From contig NW_019028979.1 of the NCBI RefSeq assembly GCF_002105155.1, forward strand, positions 1,178,001 through 1,242,000: 64,000 bases of DNA, given 5' to 3'. The notes below the pieces were generated by a model that saw only the letters and a list, made by a program, of their open reading frames with translations, was not told the DNA's origin and did not search any database. Made by a program: the position numbers and the translations under genes. Source of the DNA: Lobosporangium transversale. Its lineage: Eukaryota; Mortierellomycota; Mortierellomycetes; Mortierellales; Mortierellaceae. This document shows positions 11,351 to 23,217 of the stretch, piece after piece. Within the stretch, counting starts at the first letter, position 1, and each line of letters starts with the position of its first letter.

Positions 11351-12490
11351 TAAATCAATGATGTTGGATGACTGCTTAGGGCAAAGTCATGTTTCAGGTT
11401 ACTAAAATGAGAAAAGTTAATTGGCTATAGGCTTTTTAGCTGGCTCCGCGGCTTTTATTTTTATTTATTTTTCTGCAAGCATAACTAAACCAGATCGCCA
11501 TGGATAAAAGAGACTTTGATGGAATCAATGGAGTAAAGAAATGTGGCAATGCCAAGTTAAAGAGCACTTCATGCCATGCACTCATAAAAAAAAAGTTCGA
11601 GGCACCTTAATGAATCGTTACTTGAAAACAAATTGGTTATAAGTGAGAGTTACACAGTTTCCTGTGTTCGAATTTGTGTTCATGTGTGTGTTTATTTATA
11701 AATGAAGGGTGTGCAACCTTGAATCAATTATTACTTGCTTGCATTATGAAGAGGCAAAAGAGAAAAGGAGTATGGAATGAGAAATCGATGGGACGGAAAT
11801 GATGGCATGCAAGTCATTTAGAATGCAATGAACAAATGAGAAAAAGAAGGGACAGTGCACTCTGGTCAAATGCAGATCTGCAAAGATATTTCAAAAACAG
11901 TACTCCACCTTCCTATTCAGGCTGGACTAACGCAACATGAATATGTATATTGTATCCAGCAGATGTTTTTAAGTTGAGGGCTGAGCTCAAACCAGGGCTC
12001 CATTCTCATCCGGATGGAATATTTTTACAATGCGTCTGTCAATTAAAGGGTGTGGCACACCGAGACTGATGAGGAAGAAGGTCGTATCCATGTTGTGGAA
12101 TCTCTATGGTGTTGAGAGCCTCCATTCGGGAAGCGCTTGCCGTTACTATGTTGACCGCCAGTGCCTGTTTTGTCTTTTACTCAAAAGCGAAAATGCTGTT
12201 GTCAGCATTAAGCGTATTAAACATGTATCAGAGAGCCAAGCAGAGGGCGTGCTGACAAAAAAAATAAGGTTTTCTTTTTTCTTTTCACAATGCAACTTTG
12301 TTGTCTGTTGGTTTTCCCTTCTCTCTTTTTTTTTTTCCCTTTTTCTCATCTCAACGAACGCCATTGACATCTACTTTCCCTTCATCTTTAATTCAGATTC
12401 CTCTTTAGACTCCCTACTTGTGCTCATTGTGTACTCCACAATATTAGGACTCGAACAGCTGATCTTCAACAATATACCCATATTACCCCC
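11351..12490. other. Intergenic, no gene recognised
   Basis: The upstream region between the decayed minus-strand locus and the signal-peptide gene starting at 12491. A plus-strand frame from 12030 runs into the next gene in another frame and has a Phe-rich tract, so it is not accepted. No RNA gene was recognised. Confidence 0.5.
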
Positions 12491-14353
12491 ATGCCAGTTC
12501 CGTTTCTGGCAAGGCACCGCTGCCAACAACAGCAGCAGCAGAGCCAAAAAAGGTTCCACTTGGTGCAAGTCTCTATATTTGCGCTTCTACTTGTCTTAGC
12601 TGTCGCTCCTCGGTGTACTGCAGCAGTAAGCTTTTTTTTTATTTTTTTTTCTATTTTCTTTTTATGCGTGGCATGTCAGCAAGTCAGCAAGTCAGGGACA
12701 AGGAACAGTGTCACTCCGCATCACAAATGAATATCGGCGGCAAATCATGGAAGTCTTTGTCAATACGGTATCCATGGTTCAGAACTCATCAAGGAATATA
12801 CACCTATAAAGTAGATAGGAGTGATTATCTATCCGCCTACTTTTACATCGCCCATTATTCAAATCCAGACATCATTCGATTTCTTTATTGAACGAAAGAA
12901 CCAAAAATAAAGCCAAAAGTTGTTCGATCAAGTGTTTCACAACATGGCAATTTTGTGTAATCGAACGAAATTGACAATTTGTCGAATCCTAAATTTTGTC
13001 ATTTCTCTCATAAAACTTTTTTTCTTTTTTTTTTTTTTCCTCCAAACAAGTCTGACGAAGCACACTCTGCTTACATATACCGCCACCCAGGACAGACTAT
13101 CAAGCTCTATCAACGTCAAGTTATTCCTCCTGTTATCGGAACTAATTCACCAAGTTCTGTAAGTGAATCCAAAAGCATTCTCCCTTCTTTCTTTTTTATC
13201 CAATTTATTCGCCCCATCCCTGACTGTCCCACACACCCTGTCAACATCGTGCTCAGTTTTTTGTTTTCATGTCTGGAATGTCTCTGTTGGACAGACATAC
13301 GCCCGAAAAGGGAAAACAAGGGGAAAAGAGAGCTTTTTTTCTTTTTGACGTGGAAAATTCAGTTCAAGGATTAACAGTGTGTAAGAGAGAAAACAAGTCT
13401 TTCCTCTCTTAAATCTCTCAAGTTGGAACCTAAAAAGACTAATCGATGCCAACAACCATCAACATCCATGGACTAGGAAAAAAAAAAAAAAAAAAAAAAA
13501 AAAAATTAAGGCCAACACACCACTTGAATACCATGACTGAACTCTTTTTTTTTTTTTTTTTTTTTTTGGTGATCAATAGAGTGATCCTCCTACAACCTCG
13601 TCGACTACGGTAGATGTGCCGTCCCCAACTACGCCTCTTACTCCCTCTACACCCACTTCAGCTAGTACTACCACTTCGAGCGTGCCTGTTCGACCTAATA
13701 CGTCCTTGCATAACTCGAATTCTCGTACTGCTACTCAGACCTTGACATCAAGCACAGGAGTCAACACAGCACCAACTTCGTCCCCTTCTAAAACTGCTGA
13801 AGCAGCTAGTAATCACCTTGTTGTCGCAGGAGCAGCTGTAGGAGGACTAGTGTTTGCTATTGGTGTAGGTATTATTGCTTTTCGATGCACCATGAATCGG
13901 CGAGAGAGACAACGTCGGAATAAAGAGATGGCTGCAACCTTGGCAGAGAACTTTGACCGAGGTGGCGATCCTATTGGCACACCAAGAAAAGGATACTTGG
14001 AACTCAGTGATGGTCCATCTACGCCGGTACCTGGAAGAGCAGGCGCTAATCTGTCAAGACAAGGATCTCAGGATGCTTATTATGCACACAAGGAAAGCGG
14101 TGGGGGACAGCAAGACTACTATAACCCTCACTACGTTCAGGAGCGGTATGGAACTGCACCGACTGGCAACTATGGCATGTATGAAGAGACTGAGTTATCA
14201 GTGATGGGAAATAGTCACTCAATGGCGTACCCATCTACCAGTGCACCGAGCAACCATTATGGAGGCTATAATGACTATGGCAGTCACCATGATGCTGGTG
14301 GATATTATGGTGGAGCTGGGTCACAGCCTCCTCGAGGTCCTCAGGCCTATTGA
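12491..14353 (+). CDS. Single-pass surface protein with Ser/Thr-rich stalk (Mid2/Wsc-like layout)
   Basis: Model of four phase-0 exons: 12491-12625, 12696-12767, 13051-13158 and 13580-14353, giving 362 aa. Exon 1 encodes a Gln-rich start and a hydrophobic signal segment (VSIFALLLVLAVAP). Exons 2-3 encode a short ectodomain. Exon 4 opens with a Ser/Thr/Pro-rich stalk, then one membrane helix (LVVAGAAVGGLVFAIGVGII), a basic stop-transfer (RRERQRR), and a Tyr/Gly-rich cytoplasmic tail. This topology is that of fungal cell-wall integrity sensors and SKG6-type proteins, but no WSC or other named domain is visible, so the sensor role is inferred. Exon 2 is the least certain; it has tandem AAGTCAG copies at its acceptor. 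Intron 3 holds long A and T tracts. Confidence 0.65.
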
Positions 14354-14790
14354 ACCCTTGATAAAAAATAAAAAAAGCATATGAACGATGTAAAGACAGG
14401 ATCCTTTATTATTTTTAATTTTACTTTTTCAATGTACCATAGAAAGCCCTAGTCTGGTTAATAAAAAAAAAAAGTATATTTTGTTGAACGGAGTGCATTC
14501 ACAGTACTGGAGAGAGAGTGAGGAGCCCTTGATTCCAACAGTAATGGAATCAAGCGTGGCTTGGCGCAAAAATGGACATTTGTTACTGAGATCTGTCCCG
14601 CCCCTTCTCCTTGGAGAGTTTCCCCTTTTTTGTGTAGCGGTCTTTTATCTTTCATCGCTACGCGCCATCACCAAAGAAGCTTTTTAGCATTTCTCTCTTT
14701 CTCCCTCATCTACCTTCTTTTCTCTTTATTTTACTATTCTTTGAACTTCATCTTCCTCACTAATATATAGAAAGTGTATTACAGAGTATT
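14354..14790. promoter_or_regulatory. Intergenic region upstream of the STRAP-like gene
   Basis: Holds the 3' flank of the surface-protein gene and the promoter of the WD40 gene, with a CT-rich stretch at about 14690-14760 just before the ATG, as in many fungal promoters. No other feature seen. Confidence 0.4.
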
Positions 14791-15004
14791 ATGTCCATGG
14801 CATCTACACCACGCTCTATTCCTCTGACTTGTTCAGGTCATACGCGTCCTGTTGTCGACTTGCAATTCTCTAGGGTCATGTCCGATGGTACCTACTATAT
14901 GATCAGTGCATGCAAAGGTAAAGTCTCTTGTCTTTTTTAGATTTGGTTTCACAATCCCTTTTATGCACATGAGGTCGACTGCACAAAAGAACAATTAAAC
15001 ATTG

Positions 15005-15035
<31 letters not shown>

Positions 15036-15631
15036 TCTTGACATTGTGGATTTGGTGCATCAACAGATGGCAATCCTATGCTCAGAGATGGACAAACAGG
15101 AGATTGGATCGGAACGTTTATCGGACACAAGGGTGCTGTTTGGAGCGCACGTATGAGTACTGATGTCACAAAGGCCGTTACCGCTTCTGCCGACTTTACA
15201 GCGTACGTGAAGGGAAAAGGATGGAATAAGCTTTCCCTTTTCTCCTTTTGGCCCCCGGAATATTAACAAGATGCTTCTTTTTCTTTTTCTTTTCTTTTCT
15301 TTTCTTTTCTTTTCTAATGTATTATGGATGATAGTAAGGTCTGGGACACATATACCGGTGAAACCTTGTACTCATTCCCTCATCAACATATTGTTCGCGG
15401 ATGTGATTTCTCTGGTGATGGCACTCGTATTGTAACCGGTGGCATGGAAAAAAAGCTGAGGATTTTTGATCTCAACAAAGAAGATCTGACCGGCCAGCCA
15501 TTCCTTGTATCAGAGGGCCATTCTCAAATGATCAGGAACGTCGTTTGGGATGGTGCACGGAACATGATTTTAAGCTCTGGAGATGATATGGAAATCAAGT
15601 AAGGACATACAAGCATGCCTTTGTTTTTTTA

Positions 15632-15678
<47 letters not shown>

Positions 15679-16344
15679 TTATTTTCCTCTTTCTTATTGT
15701 TCCTGGATTCCTAGATTGGGAATATATTTGTTTGACATTTTAATTGTGATTTTTCTGCTATTGCTTCGTTAGAGTATGGGATCCTCGCTCTTTTAACCAG
15801 GTTCACTCTTGTAAGATGGATGGACCTATCGCCTCCATGGAATTATCGGCAGATGGACAATACATTACCTCTACCACTGGAAAATCAGTTTACTTCTGGG
15901 ATGCTCAAACGTAATGATCTCATTTTCCCTATCTTCTTTGCAGGCTCCGATATGTCATTATTGTCACCCTGTGTTGAAAGTATCTTGGCTCGCTGACTTT
16001 TTAATATTCTATTATTATTTATTGCCAACGATGTCAACATCAGCTACACATTAAGAAAACACATTAAGACCGAATATGATGTCTCGGCTGTATCTTTGCA
16101 TCCCAATCACACTCGGTTCGTTGCTGGAGGATCCTCAGATCTCTGGGTGCGTATTTATGATTTTGAATCAGGTCGTGAGCTCGAAGTCTATAAGGGACAC
16201 CATGGTCCTGTTCACACCGTTAGCTATAGCCCCGATGGTGAATTATATGCAACAGGATCCGAAGATGGAACAATCCGCCTATGGCAGACAACACCTGGAA
16301 AGCGTTATGGTCTCTGGCAAGGAGATGGTAATGAGGATGCATAG
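14791..16344 (+). CDS. WD40-repeat protein, STRAP/UNRIP family
   Basis: Five exons (14791-14917, 15067-15202, 15335-15598, 15773-15910, 16044-16344) join in frame to 321 aa; animal STRAP is about 350. Family signatures are close: [18 protein letters not shown] at the N-terminus, [38 protein letters not shown], and near the end [19 protein letters not shown] followed by GKRYGLW. These are seven-bladed propeller repeats throughout. In animals STRAP is a scaffold in the SMN complex (snRNP assembly) and binds TGF-beta receptors; in a fungus a role in RNP assembly or translation is the likelier inference. The acidic C-terminal tail of animal STRAP is nearly absent. The gene is convergent with RER1. 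Confidence 0.93.
15639..15677. repeat. TTA microsatellite in STRAP intron 3
   Basis: About 13 tandem ATT/TTA units in the intron between 15599 and 15772. Confidence 0.9.
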
Positions 16345-16686
16345 ACAAAATACCTTTTTTCACAAGTTAGAAAATAGTATCGCTCGCTCGACGCAAAGCT
16401 GGGGGAAAAAATATGAAACAATAATAAAAAGAAATTTGCAAGAACAATAACAGGGGTAAGAACGCTAGTTCTTGTATGGATTATGACAGTACATGTTTAT
16501 TGTAAGTAATGTTCAGGCGATAACGAGAATCTGTAAAGTAGGACCTGTCCTGTTGAGAAAGCTTAATGAAAGGTCAATCCTGTACCTTTGTCTTTTATTT
16601 ATCTTTCAGTGTGTTCAGTCCAGATGTTGCTCTATTTTTTTTTTTTTTTTTTTCTTATTTTATTGCCTCACTTTTACCACTGCTGA

Positions 16687-17259
16687 TTATTTTCCAAAGC
16701 CGTTCTTGCTGTTGCCGTAGGAGCGCTTGCCGATATTGAAGGGGATATAGCGGTACTTGATCATATGCCTGATTTGACGCTTCATCGTCAAGGTGAATAG
16801 AATACAAAAGTAGATCAAAAGAATAGGCCAGAAAACAGGGATGTCAAATACACGGAAAAGCGTGCAGACAAATGCAACAATGATTGCTCTTGTGGCAGAG
16901 TGCCTATTGAAAGAAAAAGACGATTTCTTGTTTGTTAGTATCAAGCAAGTCAAATAAAAGCTTGATCATCCACCCTTCTTCTTGCGGATTCTTTCACTCT
17001 AATTAAACTTTGTGTAATATCCTGCCTACTTGAAGGCAATCTCCAATAATCCCCACGCACACTCCTCCTTGATCTTACATTGCCACGTTTGATTTTTTTT
17101 TTTTTTTTTTTGCTTTTGCATAATCTGTCGATTTGGGAGCCCAAACAAGGTCATCTTGTGTTCCCCTCTTTCCTGTTGTTGACACTCGTGCAGCATCTCT
17201 TCTTCAGATAGGGAAAACATGTTCTTATTAATGTCCCCAGATCTCACAACAATTGCAAG

Positions 17260-17290
<31 letters not shown>

Positions 17291-17330
17291 GTAACCTTCA
17301 TTTCGCCCAATCGTCCTCGGATTTTTATCA

Positions 17331-17361
<31 letters not shown>

Positions 17362-17888
17362 AAAGGATAAATATTATTAAAAATAGTAATAAATAAACGT
17401 TACCAGAACTTGAACTCCGGCAATCTTCGAACAAAAGGTCTGAATTCTTCGTCGGATCTTGTGGGTAACATGGGGCCACCTTCCTCTACTTCATCAGCAG
17501 CCATGTCCATCTCAAGAGAAGGGTCGAACTTTGGTTGCAAGAAGGCCAAAAATAAGTTGAGCAGATAGATGCCTAGGGCATAGGTGACGATGTACCAGCC
17601 TTGTGCATAAATGACACGAATAAAGTAGATCAAAAGAACCACGCCCGTAAAAGCCCAACGTTCTGGAGTGTGAGGGGTCACCTTGTCGAGGATGATTTGG
17701 TAACGCTAATAATAGTAAGAGGAATTTCATTCGAAAGCCGAAGATTTATAACATCAGATAAGTAAAAATGAAGAAAGAAAAAAAGAAAAAAAGCTCTTCT
17801 TTGCTGCTCACTACGATTTGTTGACAATGAAAAAGTATTTTGTCCACTTTTGGGGGATCATGAAAAGAACGAAGAGAAAAGGATATTT

Positions 17889-17932
<44 letters not shown>

Positions 17933-18232
17933 CATTATCGACTTGATACTCTTTTCCTGATAAATGCCATGTAATAATCAATGGACCCTGGCTGGTGCCT
18001 GCCAGAGTGCGCCAAGACAAATAAAAATAAAAAGAATGTCCACAGCCCCTTTGTCATCTTTAAAGCAGATCCGTTTTTTGTCTCCTTCCTCGCCTTGATG
18101 TCCTGATGAGAGTCATCATTTGTTAGGCCAGATGTCCTGATGTAAATTTCATTCCGATATGCTCCTCATGTCCTGGTTGATGATGAATCTGATGAGAAGA
18201 AACACAACAAAAAGAACACATCATCTCATAAT

Positions 18233-18267
<35 letters not shown>

Positions 18268-18430
18268 CTTATTCTGTGCTCTCCCCTTTATATTTTGTAT
18301 GCTAATGACAAGAAAGGAAAGTAGGAGAGAAAAAAAAAAAAAAAAAAAAAAGATGAATTTGGCTTACCTGCTCGATGGCCGACTTTTGGGCCCAAAAAGT
18401 ATTGGCTTCCTCTGGTGGATCAGTATTCAT
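16687..18430 (-). CDS. RER1: RER1, Golgi-to-ER retrieval receptor
   Basis: Golgi membrane protein that returns escaped ER membrane proteins to the ER in COPI vesicles. Three exons (18368-18430, 17404-17705, 16687-16903) join in frame to 193 aa, the normal family length. Visible features: DKVTPHTPERW near the N-terminus; membrane helices including VVLLIYFIRVIYAQGWYIV and LGIYLLNLFLAFLQPKFDP; the acidic loop with FRPFVRRLPEFKFWHSAT; two more helices; and a lysine-rich tail ending in GK. The first intron is about 660 nt and contains the longest T tract in the window (43 nt). Identification is secure; the position of the small first exon rests on splice signals only. Confidence 0.95.
17890..17932. 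repeat. T43 homopolymer in RER1 intron 1
   Basis: An uninterrupted run of 43 T (A on the sense strand). Other long tracts lie nearby at about 18237-18267 and 18331-18351, and a GA microsatellite at about 18490-18534. Confidence 0.9.
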
Positions 18431-18503
18431 TTTTCTTTTCTTGAAAGGAGTATTAGATTAATAGATCCCTTGTCCTGTAGTCTACAGAGTAAAGAGAAAG
18501 AGA

Positions 18504-18534
<31 letters not shown>

Positions 18535-18793
18535 TATATGTATTGGAGGGGGAAGAGAAATTAAGTGGAAATCTGCCTGACTTGAAATAGTCGTAGTCGT
18601 AGTTAATAGTAGTAAGGAAGAGCCGAAAGATGTTGTTCTAAAGAAAGGGCCGATTAATAAAAAAAAGAAAAGTTGTTCATGGGAAGAACAAGAAATATGA
18701 AAGTATATATTAATAGCTTGTCAATGTCAAATAAAAAAAGAAAGTCATGTATTTGTTGCATCTTTACATCAACAAACCAAAATATTACAAAAG

Positions 18794-18826
<33 letters not shown>

Positions 18827-19427
18827 TAAATGATGGAGTTGAAAGGGCTGATCTGATTAGAATGACAATGGAGATGATTAGGAGAAAAAGAATATTAAAA
18901 AAAAAAAAAAAAAAAACATGCGATACGCTGGTGGTTTGATATGTATTAAAGATCCCCCATTTTTTGTTGTCGGAGCAGTCCGACGATCGAACCAAAAGCA
19001 ATAGCCAAACTCCGTGGGGGAGAAGAAAAAGAGCTCATGCAATATTAGATCCTTGGATCCTTCCCCCAGAAGAAAGTGCCACGTTGAAGGAAAGACAACA
19101 ACACGCCATATTCCCTTCTTTTTAATAATAGATACTGTATCTTCATCAACTTGTTACCTTGCATCCCCATTCGTTTATATACATTTATATACATGAGTAT
19201 TGATGTTTATATGAAAAGGAATCTTCTCACGAAGAAGAAGATACGTCATCATTTTTTTTTTTTTATTGCACCTTTTTTTATACAAATAAAAAGTAGAGCG
19301 GAGAAGAGAGGAGAGGAAAGGACAAGCTTTGCTTTCCTTTTTTTTTCTTTTTTTTTCTTTTTTTTTTTTTTTCCCTACTACTATTTTGTCACAGGAAGGA
19401 ATGTGGATCACATAAAGATCCTTTGAC
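18431..19427. other. Intergenic, no gene recognised
   Basis: Promoter of RER1 and 3' flank of FKBP12. Contains a GA repeat (to 18534) and A or T tracts at about 18794, 18898, 19252 and 19350. Short Lys- or Phe-rich frames are rejected. Confidence 0.55.
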
Positions 19428-19754
19428 CTATTTGATTTGAATAAGCTCAACCTCAAAGATCAAGTCAGACTTGGGAGGAATAACATCTGGGATTCCATTT
19501 TCTCCATATGCATAGTCATAAGTGATGTTCAAGATGGCCTTCTCGCCCAGAGACATCTGAGGAACACCTTCTTCCCAACCACGGATAACGCGACCTACAC
19601 CGATGGGGGTCTCGAAGGGCTTATTGCGGTCGTGAGAAGAGTCAAACTTGGTTCCGTTTGTAAGGGTACCAGTGTAATGCATGACGACTGTCTGACCACG
19701 GGTGGGGAAGGTCTTGCCATCGCCGGGTGAAAGGGTGGTCTTGGTAACGCCCAT
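19428..19754 (-). CDS. FPR1: FKBP12 peptidyl-prolyl isomerase
   Basis: Small cytosolic prolyl isomerase and receptor for FK506 and rapamycin. An intronless frame of 108 aa matches the family size exactly. Visible pocket residues: HYTGTL (Tyr), KFDSS (Phe, Asp), [15 protein letters not shown] (Val, Ile, Trp), YAYG and the C-terminal FEVEL strand. The family motif [16 protein letters not shown] is intact. The gene is divergent from tubulin cofactor C, with about 480 bp between start codons. It is expected to be highly expressed. Whether the orthologue should be named FPR1 or FKBP1 depends on nomenclature, not on sequence. Confidence 0.97.
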   Translation of the reverse strand: MGVTKTTLSPGDGKTFPTRGQTVVMHYTGTLTNGTKFDSSHDRNKPFETPIGVGRVIRGWEEGVPQMSLGEKAILNITYDYAYGENGIPDVIPPKSDLIFEVELIQIK

Positions 19755-19803
19755 GTTGATGATGATACTTGAGAATGAAGAGAAAAAAAATAAAATGATG
19801 AGG

Positions 19804-19836
<33 letters not shown>

Positions 19837-20233
19837 TCAAGGGTCCCTTATCATTGCACAAATCAGTGACGCGAAGAAAAGAATGCTTACAATCTAGTGT
19901 ACATGTACATGTACATGTACAGTACACACTAGACATGGTGTGGCTTGTTTGTACACCTGTCGCGCGATAGGTCGCGACTTTGTGGGGCGAATGTCTGGTC
20001 CGTAGAAAACAGCCGCGCACTGGCTATTTATCAGGGGAAGGCTCTTTTTTTTTTTTTTCTCATCTAATCAACTTTTACTTGTACAATTTTTCTCTCACCC
20101 TTCTCTCTTCCTTCCACATCTTCTCTCGTCTCTCTACTATCTTTCATTCTTTCTCTTTTCCTCTCTTTCTCTCTCTCTCAAAAATAAAGACTAACCTTGA
20201 CGATCTATCAACCCTAATCTCAGTTAAAATAAA
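19755..20233. promoter_or_regulatory. Shared divergent promoter region, FKBP12 / tubulin cofactor C
   Basis: 479 bp separate the two start codons. The region has an A tract (about 19803-19834), the 39-bp palindrome at 19894-19932, and a CT-rich stretch (about 20095-20180) leading into the cofactor C start, a common layout for constitutive fungal genes. Confidence 0.6.
19894..19932. promoter_or_regulatory. 39-bp palindrome built on TGTACATGTACA
   Basis: Begins CTAGTGTACATG, ends with its near-exact reverse complement ACACACTAG, and has overlapping TGTACA and CATG units in the centre. It lies about 140 bp upstream of the FKBP12 ATG. The 16-mer TGTACATGTACATGTA recurs at 3489-3504 and 46609-46624. 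Confidence 0.6.
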
Positions 20234-21795
20234 ATGGCAGACGTGTCAAAGGATTTCAGAGCAACATTCGACCCTGAAAAACAAAGTAAGAGCATATAGT
20301 GAAAGCCTTGTCAACCTTGGGGGGTTTTTATTATTATTTATTTATTCCAGAATTAGTGAACAAATGTGATGGATGTGTATTATATCATTGTTGTTTAACA
20401 ATTTTTAAAATAAAACTTTTTTTTTTATTCTTTGTTTTTGAAAGGCATCGAGAACGAGCTTGCCAACTTGGACAAGGTTCCTGTGGGTGAAAGACAGCAA
20501 AAGATCGATAGCCTTGTCCAACGCATTCACGCGTTAGAGAAATCAATCACTGCAAACATTGGAGTAATCTCACCCTTTGATGCCCGTGTTTGCCTGGAGG
20601 TAAAATACCCGTATTCAATTTGTTTATTATTGTTATTGCAGTTATTTTCCCTTTTTTTTTTTTTTTTTTTTTTTTTAACACATTTTACCCTTCGTTTGAA
20701 AATAAAAAATAAAAATAAAAATAATCAGGCTGTCAGTTCTCTTTCCACGACACTAAGCCAACTGCGCGTTCAATTGATCCCCAAGCCAAAATTCACGTTC
20801 AAGTCACGGAAGGCTATATCTCCTTCAACCTTAGCCGTATCCGAGTCTGTCTCAGCCAAGGACTCCTCCAAGTCACAAACTTCTCATGTGGACGAGTCAA
20901 TGTTTATGAAATTTGAGAATCGTACCAATGAGCATCTTTACATCGGCACCCTATTACAACAACAACAGCAGCAACAATCCAATTCAATGGAAGAAGTTTA
21001 TCTGGGAGGACTTCCTGTTACTACAGAAAACAAAGCTTTGAATGCTGATAGCAGTGCTGCAGAAACAACGGAGGAGCAAAAGCCAAAGGATGTCGCCTTG
21101 ACGAACTTGACTGATTGCACCATCAACTTGTTGCATGATAACACACCTTTGGGAGCTATCCATATCCGTAATTTGAAGCGATGTACCCTGGTCATTCCGC
21201 CAGTCTCTGGAAGTATCCTTCTGCACGATTGTGAAGGATGTGTTCTCATTGGAGCATGTCATCAGGTATGTTGATTTACCTCTATCCATAATATGCTTTA
21301 CCAGACTGGATATCAATCGCTGAAATGTTAATTTTTTTTTTTTTTTTTACATAGTCACGCATGCATACTTCAACTGACATGGATATCTATCTCCATGTTA
21401 CCAGCGAGCCTATTATTGAGGATTGCACCAATATGCGCTTCGCTCCTTACCCATATCATGATCTCTTCCCTACTAGTGTCGCACCGGTCCACGATATTGG
21501 CGCTACTGCTGCAACGACCTTTTCACCTGAATCTGGTGATCCAAGACTCAATCGTTTGTTTGAGTTAGCCAAATTGAATCCTCAAGTCAATTATTTTGAT
21601 CGTGTCAAAGACTTTAATTGGTTGCGACAGCAAAAGTCACCCAACTGGCGTGTGGTTGACTCGAGTGAGATCAAAGAAGGAGTTGCTCCTTTGGTTCTTA
21701 TCAAGGATGAGTTGGCAGAACATCAGTTGCAGCAACAACTGCGACAACAACAACAAGGACTTAGGCTCAAACGTTTTCCTGTGGTTGCGGTGTGA
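20234..21795 (+). CDS. Tubulin-folding cofactor C (TBCC)
   Basis: GTPase-activating cofactor in the last step of alpha/beta-tubulin dimer folding. Four exons (20234-20285, 20445-20599, 20729-21265, 21355-21795) join in frame to 394 aa. The N-terminal coiled-coil region (ENELANLDK..., ISPFDAR) is followed by the C-CAP/TBCC beta-helix: LTNLTDCTINL, IRNLKRCTLVIPPVSGSILL, HDCEGCVLIGACHQ|SRMHT, DIYLHVTSEPIIEDC and MRFAPYPY. The Q-S-R sequence at the exon 3/4 junction is where the family carries its Arg finger. A poly-Gln run in exon 3 and a Gln-rich tail are lineage additions. The 3' end converges on ERF4. Confidence 0.93.
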
Positions 21796-22056
21796 CAACG
21801 ACAGCATTACTTGACCATCATAAGCAACTTTATGCAATGGAGAGGAAGCTTGAAAAGAAGACAAGCTGAAGAGAGTGGTGATGTGCCTTTATTTATTCGG
21901 GAGAACAAGCGTCCTTGTTATTAGAAACAGAATATAAAAAAAAAAAAAAAAAAAAAAAGTTGTGCAATTAAGGTATACAAAAGATGGTTGAGAGAGAGGG
22001 GAGGTTTGGCTAGCCATAATAGAACTTTTTTCTGGATGATGTGCAAGTGGTTTTCA

Positions 22057-23217
22057 CTAAAAGATCTCGAACTCAAGCTATCAACGATCATCGTTATAAA
22101 AAAAAAATGCATGTGTGAGCCAACGTAAAAAAAAAAAAAAAAAAAAAAAAAGAGCTGTTCTATTTTTCCGTAATAGACACAAACATTCAAAAAAAAAAAA
22201 ATAAAAAAAATAAAAAAAGACTTACGTAGATCATCCCCACTTTTTGTGGGTCTCGAAGATGCATTCTCGCAGGATGGTAGATTTGTCTATTTTCCTGTTC
22301 AATAAATTCCTCCATTCTCCGGATGGCACGTTGGTAATGTGTTCCAAAGCAATGTTTGGCAGTATATGCTGTCAGGCAGTCCAGTAATGTATCTAGACAG
22401 TTAAGCATCGATTGTTCTGCATCCCGCATGCATTCATTGATTCCTTCTACAGTCTTCTTAAACTGTTGAATTGAGATCTTTTTTGTTCCCAAATTTTTTT
22501 TACAAAATTAGATGTATGATTAGGTTACTTTTTCGTGATAACAGACAAGTATAAAAAATAAGCGGGGAGACCCTTTTTTTTTTTTACCCGTCCAACAAAT
22601 TCTTCAGGGAACTGCTCATTGTCAAATCGCGTGGCCTGGTCTGCCAGATTATGGTCTCGGTCTACCCGGACAATACATCGGGGGATCCCTGTAGGTGGTT
22701 CTGACAGACGCTGGTAATCAGCACTCTGGTGTTGCTGTTGCTGTTGTTGTTGTTGATGACTATTATTTGCCTCCGTCTCTGTTGAGTGATTCTGGGCTCC
22801 TCCTGGTGAAAGAGGAGATGGTAACCGAGGTTGATACTTTGGTTGCTGTGTAGTAATATTTTTTGGTAAAGACGGCAATTCTTTAGTTTTTATGGACTGA
22901 TTCATTATCCCCGTTGTTGTTGATCCTGTCCCTGACCCTGTCCCTGTCCCTGTCCCTGACCTTGACCTTGACCTTGACCCTGCTTCTACTTCTCCTTCTG
23001 CTTCTGCTGTAGCTGCAGATATAATTATTGTACGGCCTTGATAGGAACTCGCGGTTATTGGAGATTCTGTACTACTTCTGTTACTATTAGTATTTCTATT
23101 GTTTTCATTATTATTAATGTGAAGCATCGATAGAGGGATGGATGTTGAGAAAGAAGAGTCTTTTGATGGCTGCGGCTCTGAAGGTGGTTGCCATTGTGAA
23201 GGTAATGCTGTGTTCAT
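22057..23217 (-). CDS. ERF4: ERF4/Golgin-A7 family subunit of the Ras palmitoyltransferase
   Basis: Non-catalytic partner of the DHHC enzyme ERF2, which palmitoylates Ras at the ER/Golgi. Exons 22588-23217, 22226-22477 and 22057-22077 join in frame to 300 aa. The N-terminal 180 residues are low complexity (Ser/Asn, a Gly-Thr repeat near 22920-22980, a Gln run near 22735-22755) and probably disordered. The family domain follows: TRFDNEQFPEEFVGR|ISIQ, where the intron falls; CLTAYTAKHCFGTHY; IEQENRQIYHPARMHLRDP; and KVGMIY. The last exon is only 21 nt and adds LEFEIF, which completes the conserved final beta strand. The domain matches human GOLGA7 in order and spacing. Confidence 0.88.

Noticed and set aside
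12030-12599. 189-aa plus-strand frame
   Set aside because: Has a Phe-rich centre and runs out of frame over the signal-peptide exon of the gene starting at 12491.
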